DNA of 64,000 nt from assembly GCF_007676705.1 (NCBI RefSeq), contig NZ_VEBF01000002.1:372001-436000 (forward strand). Direction: 5' to 3'. Shown here piece by piece: positions 54,779 to 62,568 of this stretch. Within the stretch, counting starts at the first letter, position 1, and every line of letters starts with the position of its first letter. A model generated the notes under the pieces. It did not search any database. It saw nothing but the letters and a program-made list of their open reading frames with translations, and was not told the origin of the DNA. This DNA comes from Paenibacillus xylanexedens (GTDB lineage: Bacteria > Bacillota > Bacilli > Paenibacillales > Paenibacillaceae). A program made the translations under genes and the position numbers.

Positions 54779-55741
54779 TTACCATAAGCTTCTTTGTGTC
54801 AGTCTGCGTGAGATGGCATTTACGGAGAACACCAGGATCAGACCGATCAGCGATTCGAATAAGCCAATTGCGGTAGCATAACTGAAGTTACTGGATTCCA
54901 GTCCGACCCGATACAGGTAAGTGGAAATCACATCAGATGTCTCATAGATAAGCGGATTGTACAAGAGCAAAATCTTTTCAAATCCAACAGCCAGGAAATT
55001 ACCCATGTTCAAAATCAATAACGTCACAATTGTTGGCAAGATACCTGGAATCGTCACATAAATCGTTTGCTTCCAACGATTGGCACCATCGATACGCGCA
55101 GCTTCATACAAAGAATCATCAATGGTTGTCAGTGCAGCCAGATAAAGAATAGCTCCCCAACCCATACCCTGCCATACCTCTGAAGTGATATAGATTGTTC
55201 TAAACCATTCAGCCCGCTGCATAAAAGGAATATTGTCTCCGGTGAAGAAAGCCACCAGTCCATTAATAGATCCATTCACTGCTGTCAGTTGCAGGATCAT
55301 ACCCGCAACGATAACGATGGACAGAAAATGAGGCAGATAAGACGCGGTCTGTACAAACTTTTTGAATCGTTTACTCTTCACTTCGTTAAGCATCAAGGCA
55401 AAAATGATTGGAACCGGGAAGGTAAAGAGTAACGCAAGTCCGCCCAACATCAGCGTGTTACCGAATACTCTCCAGAAGGTAGGGTCCTCAATGAACATTT
55501 TGAAGTATCGTAATCCAACCCACGTTTCTCCAAATATACTCCCCCCAGGAACAAAACGTCTGAACGCAATCACATTACCAATCATCGGTCCATATTTGAA
55601 AATAAGGAGATAAATGATGGGAAGGATTAATAGTGAATACAGTTGCCAGTCTTTGCGGAACAATGTAGCTGCCGTTCGTAATCTGCTCTCTTTACGTAAA
55701 GATGTCATGGTTAACGTTGTTTTAGCGGTTTCCGACTCCAT
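54779..55741 (-). CDS. Sugar ABC permease, LplB type
   Basis: Permease of 320 residues with six membrane helices and the EAA motif in LYEAARIDGANRWKQTIY. The N-terminal tail of about 35 residues precedes the first helix (YSLLILPIIYLLIFKYGP). It is the first gene of the transporter unit. GGAGTG precedes the ATG. A cre-like site and a palindrome lie 250-360 bases upstream. Confidence 0.93.
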   Translation of the reverse strand: MESETAKTTLTMTSLRKESRLRTAATLFRKDWQLYSLLILPIIYLLIFKYGPMIGNVIAFRRFVPGGSIFGETWVGLRYFKMFIEDPTFWRVFGNTLMLGGLALLFTFPVPIIFALMLNEVKSKRFKKFVQTASYLPHFLSIVIVAGMILQLTAVNGSINGLVAFFTGDNIPFMQRAEWFRTIYITSEVWQGMGWGAILYLAALTTIDDSLYEAARIDGANRWKQTIYVTIPGILPTIVTLLILNMGNFLAVGFEKILLLYNPLIYETSDVISTYLYRVGLESSNFSYATAIGLFESLIGLILVFSVNAISRRLTQRSLW

Positions 55742-55986
55742 GTGTTTTCACTCCGATCCAGGACTTGATAAGTAAGAGTAATTCATGTACTACCCCATTG
55801 TTTCTCCTGTTGTAGAAGACAACAACTCCTTCATCTTCACCCCCACTACAAAATAGATAACAGACCAATCTAAGCGATACCATATTAGAGTGTTATGTAG
55901 AATCACACAATCCAAGGTGCTTCACAACATAAATTAGCACTTGCTAGGCGGTGTGATCTCCAAATCGAAAGAAGCTATCCTAAAAT

Positions 55987-56001
55987 ATTAAGCGCTTACA
56001 A
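55987..56001 (-). promoter_or_regulatory. cre-like (CcpA) site upstream of the sugar transporter
   Basis: TTGTAAGCGCTTAAT on the minus strand fits the catabolite-responsive consensus WTGNAANCGNWNNCW with one mismatch. It is about 250 bases upstream of the LplB-like start, which would allow carbon catabolite control of the transporter. Confidence 0.5.
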
Positions 56002-56082
56002 TCAATCGAAAATAATAAGCAATAACTCCCTGCTTCCATTCAATGAAGTAAGCCAAAAAGAAATTGCTTTAGGACAATCTGA

Positions 56083-56101
56083 ATACTAGTCATACTAGTA
56101 T
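56083..56101. promoter_or_regulatory. 19-base perfect palindrome, candidate operator
   Basis: ATACTAGTcatACTAGTAT is an 8-3-8 perfect inverted repeat about 340 bases upstream of the transporter genes and in the same intergenic region as the cre-like site. It could be an operator for the GntR-type regulator encoded at the end of this unit. The rest of 55742-56201 shows no gene. Confidence 0.45.
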
Positions 56102-56183
56102 GTTAGTTACATTCTAATCCAGCTTCCCCTTAATTTCAATAACTTTTAGCAAAAAAAATTATTATCTCATTTAACAAGGTAAA

Positions 56184-56200
56184 TTGGGCAACATGCCCAA
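56184..56200. repeat. Small hairpin next to terminator
   Basis: TTGGGCA-ACA-TGCCCAA, directly followed on the plus strand by TAAAAAAAC and beside the larger terminator of the HAD gene. It may add to termination on the minus strand. Confidence 0.4.
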
Positions 56201-56201
56201 T

Positions 56202-56259
56202 AAAAAAACATTGGTAACTTCACGAACGATATTATCGTTCAATGAAGCTTCCAATGTTT
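56202..56259 (-). terminator. Intrinsic terminator of the HAD gene
   Basis: Minus strand: AAACATTGGAAGCTTCA pairs with TGAAGTTACCAATGTTT, and an inner GAACGAT/ATCGTTC arm completes the stem; seven T residues follow. Confidence 0.85.
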
Positions 56260-56294
56260 CAGGGTGCTGAGGAAAGATGTTATAGCTGATCTGC

Positions 56295-57086
56295 TCAGAA
56301 ATTAGCAATAAGCTGATCTAATTCCGATAAATGCGTTATTTCATGGTCAGGCGCATACGTTTCATTGTTGGTCTTATGCTCACGGTTAATCCATACGGAT
56401 TGGATGCCAGAGGATAAAGCACCACGAATATCCGTCGTCAACTTGTCTCCCACCATCATGCTCTCTTCCGGTTTAACTCCCAGTTTACTCAAAGCATGTT
56501 CAAATATCGACGGATCTGGTTTTCCTTTTCCGAAGTTACCCGAGATAATAATCTCATCAAAGAAAGGAGTCAATTCAGGTACACCATCCAACTTCTCTTG
56601 TTGCAAAGCAGGACAACCGTTCGTTAACAACAACAGTTTGTACTTTCCTTGTAACTGACGCAAGGTATCCATCGTTTCTTCGTATACATGAGGTCTGGAT
56701 CTCCGTTCTACGCCAAACTGCGAAGCAAGTTGTTCAGCAAGATCTTCCCGATCTATACCCAACTTCAACAAGCCACGACGCCAGGATTCTTTACGGTAAA
56801 CTGGAGCAAGTTGTTCCAACTGACGGAACTCAGGTTGATCCCCACCAGTAAAGTTAGCCCAAAGGCCTTCAAACGGATTGATTCCAATCATTTTAGTAAA
56901 CGGAAAGGTTTCATATGATTCATATAGTCCACGTGCCTCATTACGAACAGCTTCTTCAAGTTCTTCTGGTTTAACCCCAGTCTCTTTCGCTGCGATTAGA
57001 CAAGTCTCATGAAAAGCTTCTCGAACACTACGCTCATCCCATAATAAAGTATCATCTAGGTCGAACAAAATCGCTTTTAACGCCAT
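56295..57086 (-). CDS. HAD-family hydrolase, YjjG-like
   Basis: Phosphatase of about 263 residues with motif I KAILFDLDDTLLWDE, motif II LLLLTNGCPALQQEKL, the lysine in GKGKPDPSIF and motif IV MVGDKLTTDIRGA. The class I helical cap sits between motifs I and II. These residues point to a nucleotide or sugar phosphatase of the YjjG/YsaA group. ATG 57086 has AGGGGT eleven bases upstream; ATG 57095 is too close to it. Confidence 0.9.
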   Translation of the reverse strand: MALKAILFDLDDTLLWDERSVREAFHETCLIAAKETGVKPEELEEAVRNEARGLYESYETFPFTKMIGINPFEGLWANFTGGDQPEFRQLEQLAPVYRKESWRRGLLKLGIDREDLAEQLASQFGVERRSRPHVYEETMDTLRQLQGKYKLLLLTNGCPALQQEKLDGVPELTPFFDEIIISGNFGKGKPDPSIFEHALSKLGVKPEESMMVGDKLTTDIRGALSSGIQSVWINREHKTNNETYAPDHEITHLSELDQLIANF

Positions 57087-57114
57087 TCCGATCATCTACC
57101 CCTTTATACAATAA

Positions 57115-57624
57115 TTACTTTTCGACGGTTTCCACGGTGATCTGGTGTGCTTTTGCAAACTTCAGCAAACGTTCTGCAATCGCATCTGTATCGTAACGGT
57201 TCAATAACTTGGTGAACACCCATCTTTTCCCGCGACTGTTATGTTCGATAACAACTGTACCTGGTTCAATTCTGAATTTGACAATATCGTCAACCCCGAT
57301 TGAACGTTCACGATTCCCCTTCGTCGTTATAATCCGATTACTGCTAATCTTGATGTATGGACGGCGAAGCATGAAGATGACTGCCAAAAATACGTAAAGC
57401 AGCATCGTCACCCAGTCCCAGGTTGTCATCGGAGCTTGCACAAGGAACGTGCTCATAAACAGGTACAAAAAGGCGAGACCGATCAAAAATATAGGGAACA
57501 AAAGGCTACGTCCTTTAAAGACTTCTTCACCTGGTGTACCTGTGATTGGTTGACCACTTTTTTTACGTTGCTGATTTAACTGCTTGGAATTTTTCTTAAC
57601 CGTTCTCTCGAACGAACGCGACAT
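57115..57624 (-). CDS. Two-helix membrane protein of unknown function
   Basis: Protein of 169 residues. A basic, Gln/Lys-rich N-terminus is followed by two membrane helices (FPIFLIGLAFLYLFMS and VTMLLYVFLAVIFML) and a soluble C-terminal domain (YIKISSNRIITTKGNRERSIG) that recalls a PH-like fold. The start ATG 57624 has AAGGGGG; the longer frame to 57702 is discarded. No function can be assigned. Confidence 0.78.
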   Translation of the reverse strand: MSRSFERTVKKNSKQLNQQRKKSGQPITGTPGEEVFKGRSLLFPIFLIGLAFLYLFMSTFLVQAPMTTWDWVTMLLYVFLAVIFMLRRPYIKISSNRIITTKGNRERSIGVDDIVKFRIEPGTVVIEHNSRGKRWVFTKLLNRYDTDAIAERLLKFAKAHQITVETVEK

Positions 57625-57710
57625 GAGAATCCCCCTTATGTGTCTTTGTATCGGCTTACATAACTGTAAACCAACATTTCCCCCTATAAATTGCACCCTC
57701 AAATAACAGG

Positions 57711-57748
57711 AAGAAACCTAAATATCATAATGATATCATTAGGTTTCG
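57711..57748 (-). terminator. Terminator of ynzC
   Basis: Minus-strand hairpin GAAACCTAA...TTAGGTTTC with inner ATGATATCAT pairing; the tail is CTTCCTG, so it is weak in T residues. Confidence 0.5.
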
Positions 57749-57958
57749 TTAGTGTTTGAGTTTGCCTTGGTGGCCTTTGTCATTCTCATCATCAACAATC
57801 TCAATGGTATCCAGTTGCTGTCTGAAATTGCTGCGGATATTACTCAAATAAATCTCTCTAAGCTCGGCACGTTCAGCAAGTTCTTCCTCCGACAATCCAG
57901 TGGACTTTTGCTTACGAGCCAATTCGTTAATGCGTGCTACCAGACTATCTATATCCAA
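57749..57958 (-). CDS. ynzC: YnzC-like DUF896 protein
   Basis: Small helical-hairpin protein of 69 residues (LVARINELARKQKSTGLSEE, ELREIYLSNIRSNFRQQLDT) that matches the DUF896/YnzC family. In B. subtilis, ynzC is the last gene of the SOS-induced yneA-yneB-ynzC operon; here it follows yneA by 95 bases, with the resolvase-like yneB missing. TTG 57958 has GGAGG eight bases upstream. Confidence 0.87.
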   Translation of the reverse strand: MDIDSLVARINELARKQKSTGLSEEELAERAELREIYLSNIRSNFRQQLDTIEIVDDENDKGHQGKLKH

Positions 57959-58053
57959 GCTTGTCCCCTCCAAAAATACAAAGTCATATTAACTTTGCCA
58001 TGATAAAGGCAGCTTGTCAAGCTGACACGCGCTTAGACAAGGTAATGTGTATT

Positions 58054-58431
58054 TTATTCTGCAAATTGGGGTAGAGCTAATACCTGACCCACTTGGATCG
58101 AAGTCGTATGAAGTTGATTCACTTTTTTAATTGCTTCTATATAAACACGTGTATCCATATTCGACGGTTTGTGTTCCAAAGAAATACTCCATAATGTTTC
58201 CCCTTCTGAAATGGCTATCTTTCCTCCTGGAAGAACATCATTCTCATTGCCAGCAAATACAGTTAAAACAGTGCTACATCCAATAAATATAATTAAAGAG
58301 GTAATAGCCACCTTTAACATCCATGAAGAAATCTTGAAACGTGCTAAAACCTTCTTGTAGTTCCCTATGTTGGATTTCACCAGTTCCGAATTCATTGGTT
58401 CATAAATGCTTTGATAAGTAGAATATCTCAT
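58054..58431 (-). CDS. yneA: Cell-division suppressor YneA
   Basis: Membrane-anchored protein of 125 residues: an N-terminal cytoplasmic part of about 38 residues, one membrane helix (VAITSLIIFIGCSTVLTVF) and a C-terminal LysM domain (ISEGETLWSISLE ... IQVGQVLALP). Context and layout identify it as YneA, which delays septation during SOS. Its cytoplasmic N-terminus is longer than in B. subtilis. GGAGG precedes the ATG. LexA boxes lie in its promoter. Confidence 0.9.
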   Translation of the reverse strand: MRYSTYQSIYEPMNSELVKSNIGNYKKVLARFKISSWMLKVAITSLIIFIGCSTVLTVFAGNENDVLPGGKIAISEGETLWSISLEHKPSNMDTRVYIEAIKKVNQLHTTSIQVGQVLALPQFAE

Positions 58432-58445
58432 TAAATACCCGCCTC

Positions 58446-58525
58446 CAAACGTTTGTTCCTATCTGTTGGAATCAATATAACACGAACACTTGTTTTGTTC
58501 AATAGCTTTTTAGAACAATTGTTCG
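58446..58525 (-). promoter_or_regulatory. yneA promoter with LexA boxes
   Basis: On the minus strand TTGAAC (58497-58502) and TATATT (58474-58479) are 17 bases apart. Boxes of the Firmicute LexA type (CGAAC-N4-GTTCG) are AGAACAATTGTTCG at 58512-58525, CGAACACTTGTTTT at 58483-58496, which fills the spacer, and a weaker CAAACGTTTGTTCC at 58446-58459. Confidence 0.8.
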
Positions 58526-58650
58526 CTTCTTTTTGAAGGAGAGATATCCTAATTGAAGCCTCTTGCACAGTATTTGTAATATTCTGCTCTAACTTTTGTA
58601 CAAATTCTGTTCTGAAAGTTACAAAACACTGATTTAATGCCATTTTATTT

Positions 58651-58690
58651 AGAACTTATGTTTGTACGAACGGAGGTTCTATGTTATAAT
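58651..58690 (+). promoter_or_regulatory. lexA promoter with LexA boxes
   Basis: TTGTAC (58662-58667) and TATAAT (58685-58690) with 17 bases between. LexA-type boxes are AGAACTTATGTTTG at 58651-58664 and CGAACGGAGGTTCT at 58667-58680; the second lies in the promoter spacer, as expected for autoregulation. Confidence 0.82.
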
Positions 58691-58725
58691 TTTCCCAAAC
58701 GTTACTAAAATGGGGTTGATACGGT

Positions 58726-59352
58726 ATGTCGAAGATATCCAGCAGGCAGCAGGCTATTCTGGAGTTTATACGAAATGAAGTCCGGTTGAAGGGGTATCCT
58801 CCTTCCGTACGGGAAATTGGTGAAGCGGTTGGACTGGCTTCCAGCTCAACAGTACATGGACATTTGGATCGTTTGGAGAAAAAAGGGCTGATCCGACGCG
58901 ACCCTACCAAACCAAGAGCTATTGAGCTTTTGAGCCAGGAAGAATCTGAGCATTCTCATCAATTTGCTCATAGCGTTGCACGTATTCCTGTCGTTGGTAA
59001 GGTTACAGCCGGGGTTCCAATCACTGCAACCGAGAACATTGAAGACTACTTCCCTCTTCCTACGCACTATGTAGGCGAACAGAAAGTGTTTATGCTTTCG
59101 GTAGTCGGAGATAGTATGGTCGAAGCTGGAATCGTTAACGGAGATTATGTTATTGTCCGTCAACAGCAAACTGCTGATAACGGTGATATCGTCGTTGCAA
59201 TGACTGAAGACGATGAAGCTACAGTGAAAACGTTCTACAAAGAGAAAGATCATATTCGCCTTCAACCGGAGAATGCGACCTTCGAACCTTTACGTTTGAA
59301 ACACGTTAGTATTCTGGGTAAAGTCATTGGCCTTTTCCGAGATATTCATTAA
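58726..59352 (+). CDS. lexA: SOS repressor LexA
   Basis: Repressor of 208 residues. The N-terminal winged helix ([20 protein letters not shown]) is followed by the self-cleavage site Ala95-Gly96 (KVTAGVPIT) and the catalytic Ser130 ([10 protein letters not shown]) and Lys168 (EATVKTF). Spacing agrees with B. subtilis LexA. RecA-triggered cleavage would release yneA and its own promoter. GGGG ahead of the ATG is a modest ribosome site. It is divergent from yneA, as in Bacillus, and followed by a strong terminator. Confidence 0.97.
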   Translation: MSKISSRQQAILEFIRNEVRLKGYPPSVREIGEAVGLASSSTVHGHLDRLEKKGLIRRDPTKPRAIELLSQEESEHSHQFAHSVARIPVVGKVTAGVPITATENIEDYFPLPTHYVGEQKVFMLSVVGDSMVEAGIVNGDYVIVRQQQTADNGDIVVAMTEDDEATVKTFYKEKDHIRLQPENATFEPLRLKHVSILGKVIGLFRDIH

Positions 59353-59395
59353 TATTTACATGAGTAACAAAACTAGATGTAATGCAATAAATACG

Positions 59396-59434
59396 AAAAG
59401 AGGTTGCCCTGACGAACAGGACAACCTCTTTTTT
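59396..59434 (+). terminator. Intrinsic terminator of lexA
   Basis: AAAGAGGTTG / CAACCTCTTT stem with inner CCTG/CAGG pairs, followed by TTTTT. Confidence 0.88.
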
Positions 59435-59460
59435 CATGTTTATGTTGTTTTATCGGCTAA

Positions 59461-60156
59461 TTATTCACTACGTTTCAGAACACTCTTGTGATGAGAGAAC
59501 ACATCAAAGCTCTGTTGTCCGTGATATGAGCCCATACCACTCTCTCCTACCCCACCAAACGGGAGATAGTGTGAAGTCATATGAGAAAGGGTGTCATTAA
59601 TACATCCCCCACCGAAGGATACTTGATTCAAAACCTGATTCTGCAGTTGCTCATCCTGTGTGAAGAGATATAGCGCCAATGGTTTTGGACGGCGAACGAT
59701 TTCATCCAGCATGGGGTTCAGGTCACTGTACGTAAATACAGGAAGCACTGGACCGAAGATCTCTTCTTGCATGACAGATGATTCCCAGTTCACATCTCCA
59801 AGTACAGTCGGCTCAATAAGCAACTGCTCACGCACAGAACGTCCACCAATTAGCGTTTTACCATCATTAAGGAATTTCGACAATCGATCAAAGTTACGAG
59901 TGTTGACAATATGCGGAAAATCAGTGTTCTGTAGCACATCATCTCCAAATTTATCTTTGATCTCTGCACCAATCAGATCGATCAGTTCATCATGAACTTG
60001 TTCATGCACGAGCAAGTAATCCGGAGCAACGCAAGTTTGTCCCGCATTCAGGAACTTACCCCGAACAAGACGCTGTGCTGCCAGCTTCAGATCTGCATCG
60101 CTATGAACTATAGCCGGACTCTTACCCCCTAGCTCCAGGGTTACAGGAGTCAGATA
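59461..60156 (-). pseudogene. Truncated class 3 aldehyde dehydrogenase
   Basis: About 232 residues forming the C-terminal half of an aldehyde dehydrogenase of the ALDH3 type. The fragment begins in-frame at LTPVTLELGGKSP (catalytic Glu region) and contains the nucleophile in NAGQTCVAPDYLLV, SVMQEEIFGPVLPV and SHYLPFGGVGESGMG. A TGA stop stands one codon before the similarity begins (60157-60159), and the NAD-binding N-terminal half of about 220 residues is absent. Beyond it lies unrelated sequence and an integrase remnant. No start codon with a ribosome site was found, so it is a decayed gene. Confidence 0.88.
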
Positions 60157-60224
60157 TCAACTACAACCAACCTTATACAATTCAATTTACTAAAACCAGC
60201 TAATTAATTTTATAGTCGGTATTC

Positions 60225-60259
60225 AAAAGGCTCTCCTCTTAATACAGGAGAGCCTTTTT
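60225..60259. terminator. Bidirectional terminator in the scar region
   Basis: AAAAGGCTCTCCT / AGGAGAGCCTTTTT stem with an eight-base loop. T-runs are present on both strands. It probably belonged to a gene now lost from the inserted element. Confidence 0.75.
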
Positions 60260-60551
60260 GGTTGCCTTCTCCCGCATCTTACAACGTTGTGATCTCCCAT
60301 CCCTCCCCATTCACTCTCTCCGACAAACCTGCGCGGTTCTTTTACTTGAGTCCGGGGCAGATATGAAATTCGTTCAAGAACAATTAGGTCACGGAAGTAT
60401 CCAGATCACATCAGATGTATATGCCCATATCTCTGGCAAGATCCAGAAAAGCAATATAGATAGATTTGAGAAATTCACTGAAGAAATTTTCGAATGGAAA
60501 AATATTTTGTGGGCATTTTGTGGGCACTTTGGTTTTTTATTAAATATGTAG
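60260..60551 (+). pseudogene. 3' fragment of a tyrosine integrase gene
   Basis: About 97 codons of the C-terminal catalytic part of a phage/ICE-type tyrosine recombinase: IHSLRQTCAVLLLESGADMK (H-x-x-R box), QEQLGHGSIQIT (second His) and the nucleophile in DVYAHIS. The first catalytic Arg and the DNA-binding N-terminal domain are missing, and the frame begins within a terminator tail, so it cannot be functional. It points toward glnA. The 3' end carries 11-base repeats. It is the footprint of an integrated element. Confidence 0.85.
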
Positions 60552-60567
60552 GTACTTGCCCACAAAA
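60505..60567. repeat. Short direct and inverted repeats at the integrase 3' end
   Basis: TTTTGTGGGCA occurs twice in tandem (60505-60515, 60516-60526), and its inverse TGCCCACAAAA at 60557-60567. Repeats at this position are typical of integrase arm sites or attachment ends, so this may be part of an old att region. Confidence 0.55.
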
Positions 60568-60599
60568 AGAAAAACCCCTCAGCGCTAGAGCGCCAAGGG
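60568..60599 (-). terminator. Intrinsic terminator of glnA
   Basis: Minus-strand CCCTTGGCGC-TCTA-GCGCTGAGGGG hairpin with the tail TTTTTCTTTTT. Confidence 0.88.
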
Positions 60600-60608
60600 A
60601 TTGAGCTA

Positions 60609-61937
60609 TTAGTACAAAGTAATATATTGATCGCGTTCCCATTGGTGGACTTGTGTTCTATACATATCCCACTCAATTTCTTTCAGCTCATAGAAGTGAG
60701 CCAAGGCGTGGTCGCCGAGAGCATCACAGATTACTTCGCTGCGAATCAATTCATTCAATGCTTCTTTCAGGTCAGCTGGCAAGCTTGGAATGCCTTCTTC
60801 CACACGCTCTTCTTCTGACATGATGTAGATGTTACGGTCAATTGGAGCTGGTAAGGAAAGCTCACGTTTGATTCCGTCCAGACCTGCTTTCAACAAAACA
60901 GCCAAAGCCAGGTAAGGGTTAGCAGCCGGATCCGGGTTACGAACCTCAACACGTGTACTCAGACCACGGGAAGCTGGAATACGGATCATTGGGCTACGGT
61001 TACTAGCAGACCATGCTACATAACAAGGTGCTTCATAACCTGGTACAAGACGTTTGTATGAGTTCACAGTTGGGTTAGTAATTGCTGCAAACGCACGCGC
61101 ATGCTTCAGAGTTCCAGCCATGAAGTGACGTGCAGTTTTGCTCAGACCCAACTCGTCCGACTCGTCAACGAATGCGTTCTCATTGCCTTTGAACAAGGAT
61201 TGGTTACAGTGCATACCGGATCCGTTCATACCAAACAGCGGTTTCGGCATGAATGTTGCATGTAAACCATGCTGACGTGCAATCGTTTTAACAACGAGTT
61301 TGAACGTTTGGATCTGGTCAGCTGCTTTCAGAGCATCAGCATATTTAAAGTCGATCTCATGCTGACCTGGAGCTACCTCATGGTGGGAAGCTTCAATCTC
61401 AAAGCCCATTTCTTCAAGTGTGATAACGATGTCACGACGACAGTTTTCACCAAGATCCGTAGGCGCAAGGTCGAAATAACCACCTTGGTCATTCAATTCG
61501 TTAGTTGGGTTTCCTTTTTCGTCTGTTTTGAACAAGAAGAACTCGGGTTCAGGACCGACGTTGAAGGAAGTGAATCCCATATCTTGGGCTTCCTTCAGGT
61601 TTCGTTTCAAGATGCCACGTGGATCTCCTGGGAACGGATTACCATCCGGAAGATATACGTCACAAATCAGGCGTGCAACACGGTTCTCTGCAACCCATGG
61701 GAAAATAAGCCAAGAATCTAGATCTGGATAGAGGTACATGTCGGACTCTTCAATACGTACATAACCTTCAATGGAAGATCCATCGAACATCATTTTGTTA
61801 TCCAGAGCCTTAGTCAACTGGCTCACAGGAATCTCAACGTTTTTGATAGCTCCAAGCAAATCGGTAAACTGCAATCGAATGAATCGTACGTTTTCTTCTT
61901 TCGAAATGCGGAGAATGTCTTCTTTTGTATAACTCAC
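60609..61937 (-). CDS. glnA: Glutamine synthetase, type I
   Basis: Makes glutamine from glutamate, ammonia and ATP, 442 residues as in Bacillus GSI-alpha. Motifs: [72 protein letters not shown] (in parts) and [17 protein letters not shown]. The regulatory Arg/Glu of the feedback-inhibited Firmicute enzyme cannot be judged by eye. The start is a GTG after GGGAGAGG. It follows glnR by 130 bases; GS-glutamine complexes in turn control GlnR. Confidence 0.97.
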   Translation of the reverse strand: MSYTKEDILRISKEENVRFIRLQFTDLLGAIKNVEIPVSQLTKALDNKMMFDGSSIEGYVRIEESDMYLYPDLDSWLIFPWVAENRVARLICDVYLPDGNPFPGDPRGILKRNLKEAQDMGFTSFNVGPEPEFFLFKTDEKGNPTNELNDQGGYFDLAPTDLGENCRRDIVITLEEMGFEIEASHHEVAPGQHEIDFKYADALKAADQIQTFKLVVKTIARQHGLHATFMPKPLFGMNGSGMHCNQSLFKGNENAFVDESDELGLSKTARHFMAGTLKHARAFAAITNPTVNSYKRLVPGYEAPCYVAWSASNRSPMIRIPASRGLSTRVEVRNPDPAANPYLALAVLLKAGLDGIKRELSLPAPIDRNIYIMSEEERVEEGIPSLPADLKEALNELIRSEVICDALGDHALAHFYELKEIEWDMYRTQVHQWERDQYITLY

Positions 61938-61984
61938 TATAACCTCTCCCTTTCTTATCTGCGTAATTTGGCTTGCCTGTTATA

Positions 61985-62013
61985 TTTGTACATTAGAAAG
62001 TTCCACGGGTCAA
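61985..62013 (-). promoter_or_regulatory. Possible second promoter, before glnA
   Basis: On the minus strand TTGACC (62008-62013) and TACAAA (61985-61990) are 17 bases apart in the spacer between glnR and glnA. No GlnR box was found beside it. Confidence 0.35.
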
Positions 62014-62067
62014 GGAGTCTCACACCAAAAGTGCATGTTTTCCCCTCACTCGCCAAGTTATGCGAAC

Positions 62068-62481
62068 TTACTTTTTATTAAAGAATCGGGAAAGCTCTCC
62101 CTGAATGAGAGATACTTGTCCAGGTCTCTTACCTGATACAAGTTGTTGCTTCAGCAAGCGGTGCAACTGCGTATCGGACAGCTCTCTGCGTTTGACTTCA
62201 GTATCTGGCGTGATAACTGTAGCTTCCTCGGATTCTTTCGAAACAGGATTCATCACTTGTTTGATCCCTGCGATGTTAACTCCTTTTTCAATCAAAGCCT
62301 TGATCTCTAGCAATCTCTCTACGTCATTAAAAGAGAACAAACGTTGATTACCTGACGTTCTCGCAGGAACGATCAAGCTGTGCTGCTCATAGTAACGAAT
62401 CTGACGTGCAGACAGATCCGTAAGTTTCATTACAATACCAATCGGGAATAAGGCCATATTTCTGCGAATTTCATCACCCAT
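62068..62481 (-). CDS. glnR: Nitrogen regulator GlnR
   Basis: MerR-family repressor of about 137 residues that shuts off glnRA and other nitrogen genes when glutamine is plentiful. The N-terminal winged helix (FPIGIVMKLTDLSARQIRYY, GNQRLFSFNDVERLLEIK) is nearly the same as Bacillus GlnR from memory, and the C-terminal autoinhibitory tail (GQVSLIQGELSRFF) is present. ATG 62481 is nine bases after AAGG; other in-frame starts upstream are 62487 and 62502. A GlnR box precedes its promoter. Confidence 0.95.
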   Translation of the reverse strand: MGDEIRRNMALFPIGIVMKLTDLSARQIRYYEQHSLIVPARTSGNQRLFSFNDVERLLEIKALIEKGVNIAGIKQVMNPVSKESEEATVITPDTEVKRRELSDTQLHRLLKQQLVSGKRPGQVSLIQGELSRFFNKK

Positions 62482-62516
62482 GTTCATCAACCTTCCAGTC
62501 ATCTATTCTTCACCCT

Positions 62517-62546
62517 ATTGTACATTTAGTTATTACCAAGTGTCAA
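62517..62546 (-). promoter_or_regulatory. glnRA promoter
   Basis: TTGACA (62541-62546) and TACAAT (62517-62522) on the minus strand with 18 bases between, about 40 bases before the glnR start. Confidence 0.7.
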
Positions 62547-62551
62547 TGACG

Positions 62552-62568
62552 TGTTAGATAAACTCACA
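62552..62568. promoter_or_regulatory. GlnR/TnrA operator box
   Basis: TGTGAGTTTATCTAACA on the minus strand fits TGTNA-N7-TNACA perfectly. It lies just upstream of the -35 of the glnRA promoter and overlaps the last codons of ynbB, the position expected for autoregulation. Confidence 0.85.

Noticed and set aside
58431..58643. Minus-strand frame of 70 codons between lexA and yneA
   Set aside because: It covers the promoter and LexA boxes of yneA and ends at the yneA start; no ribosome site or family.
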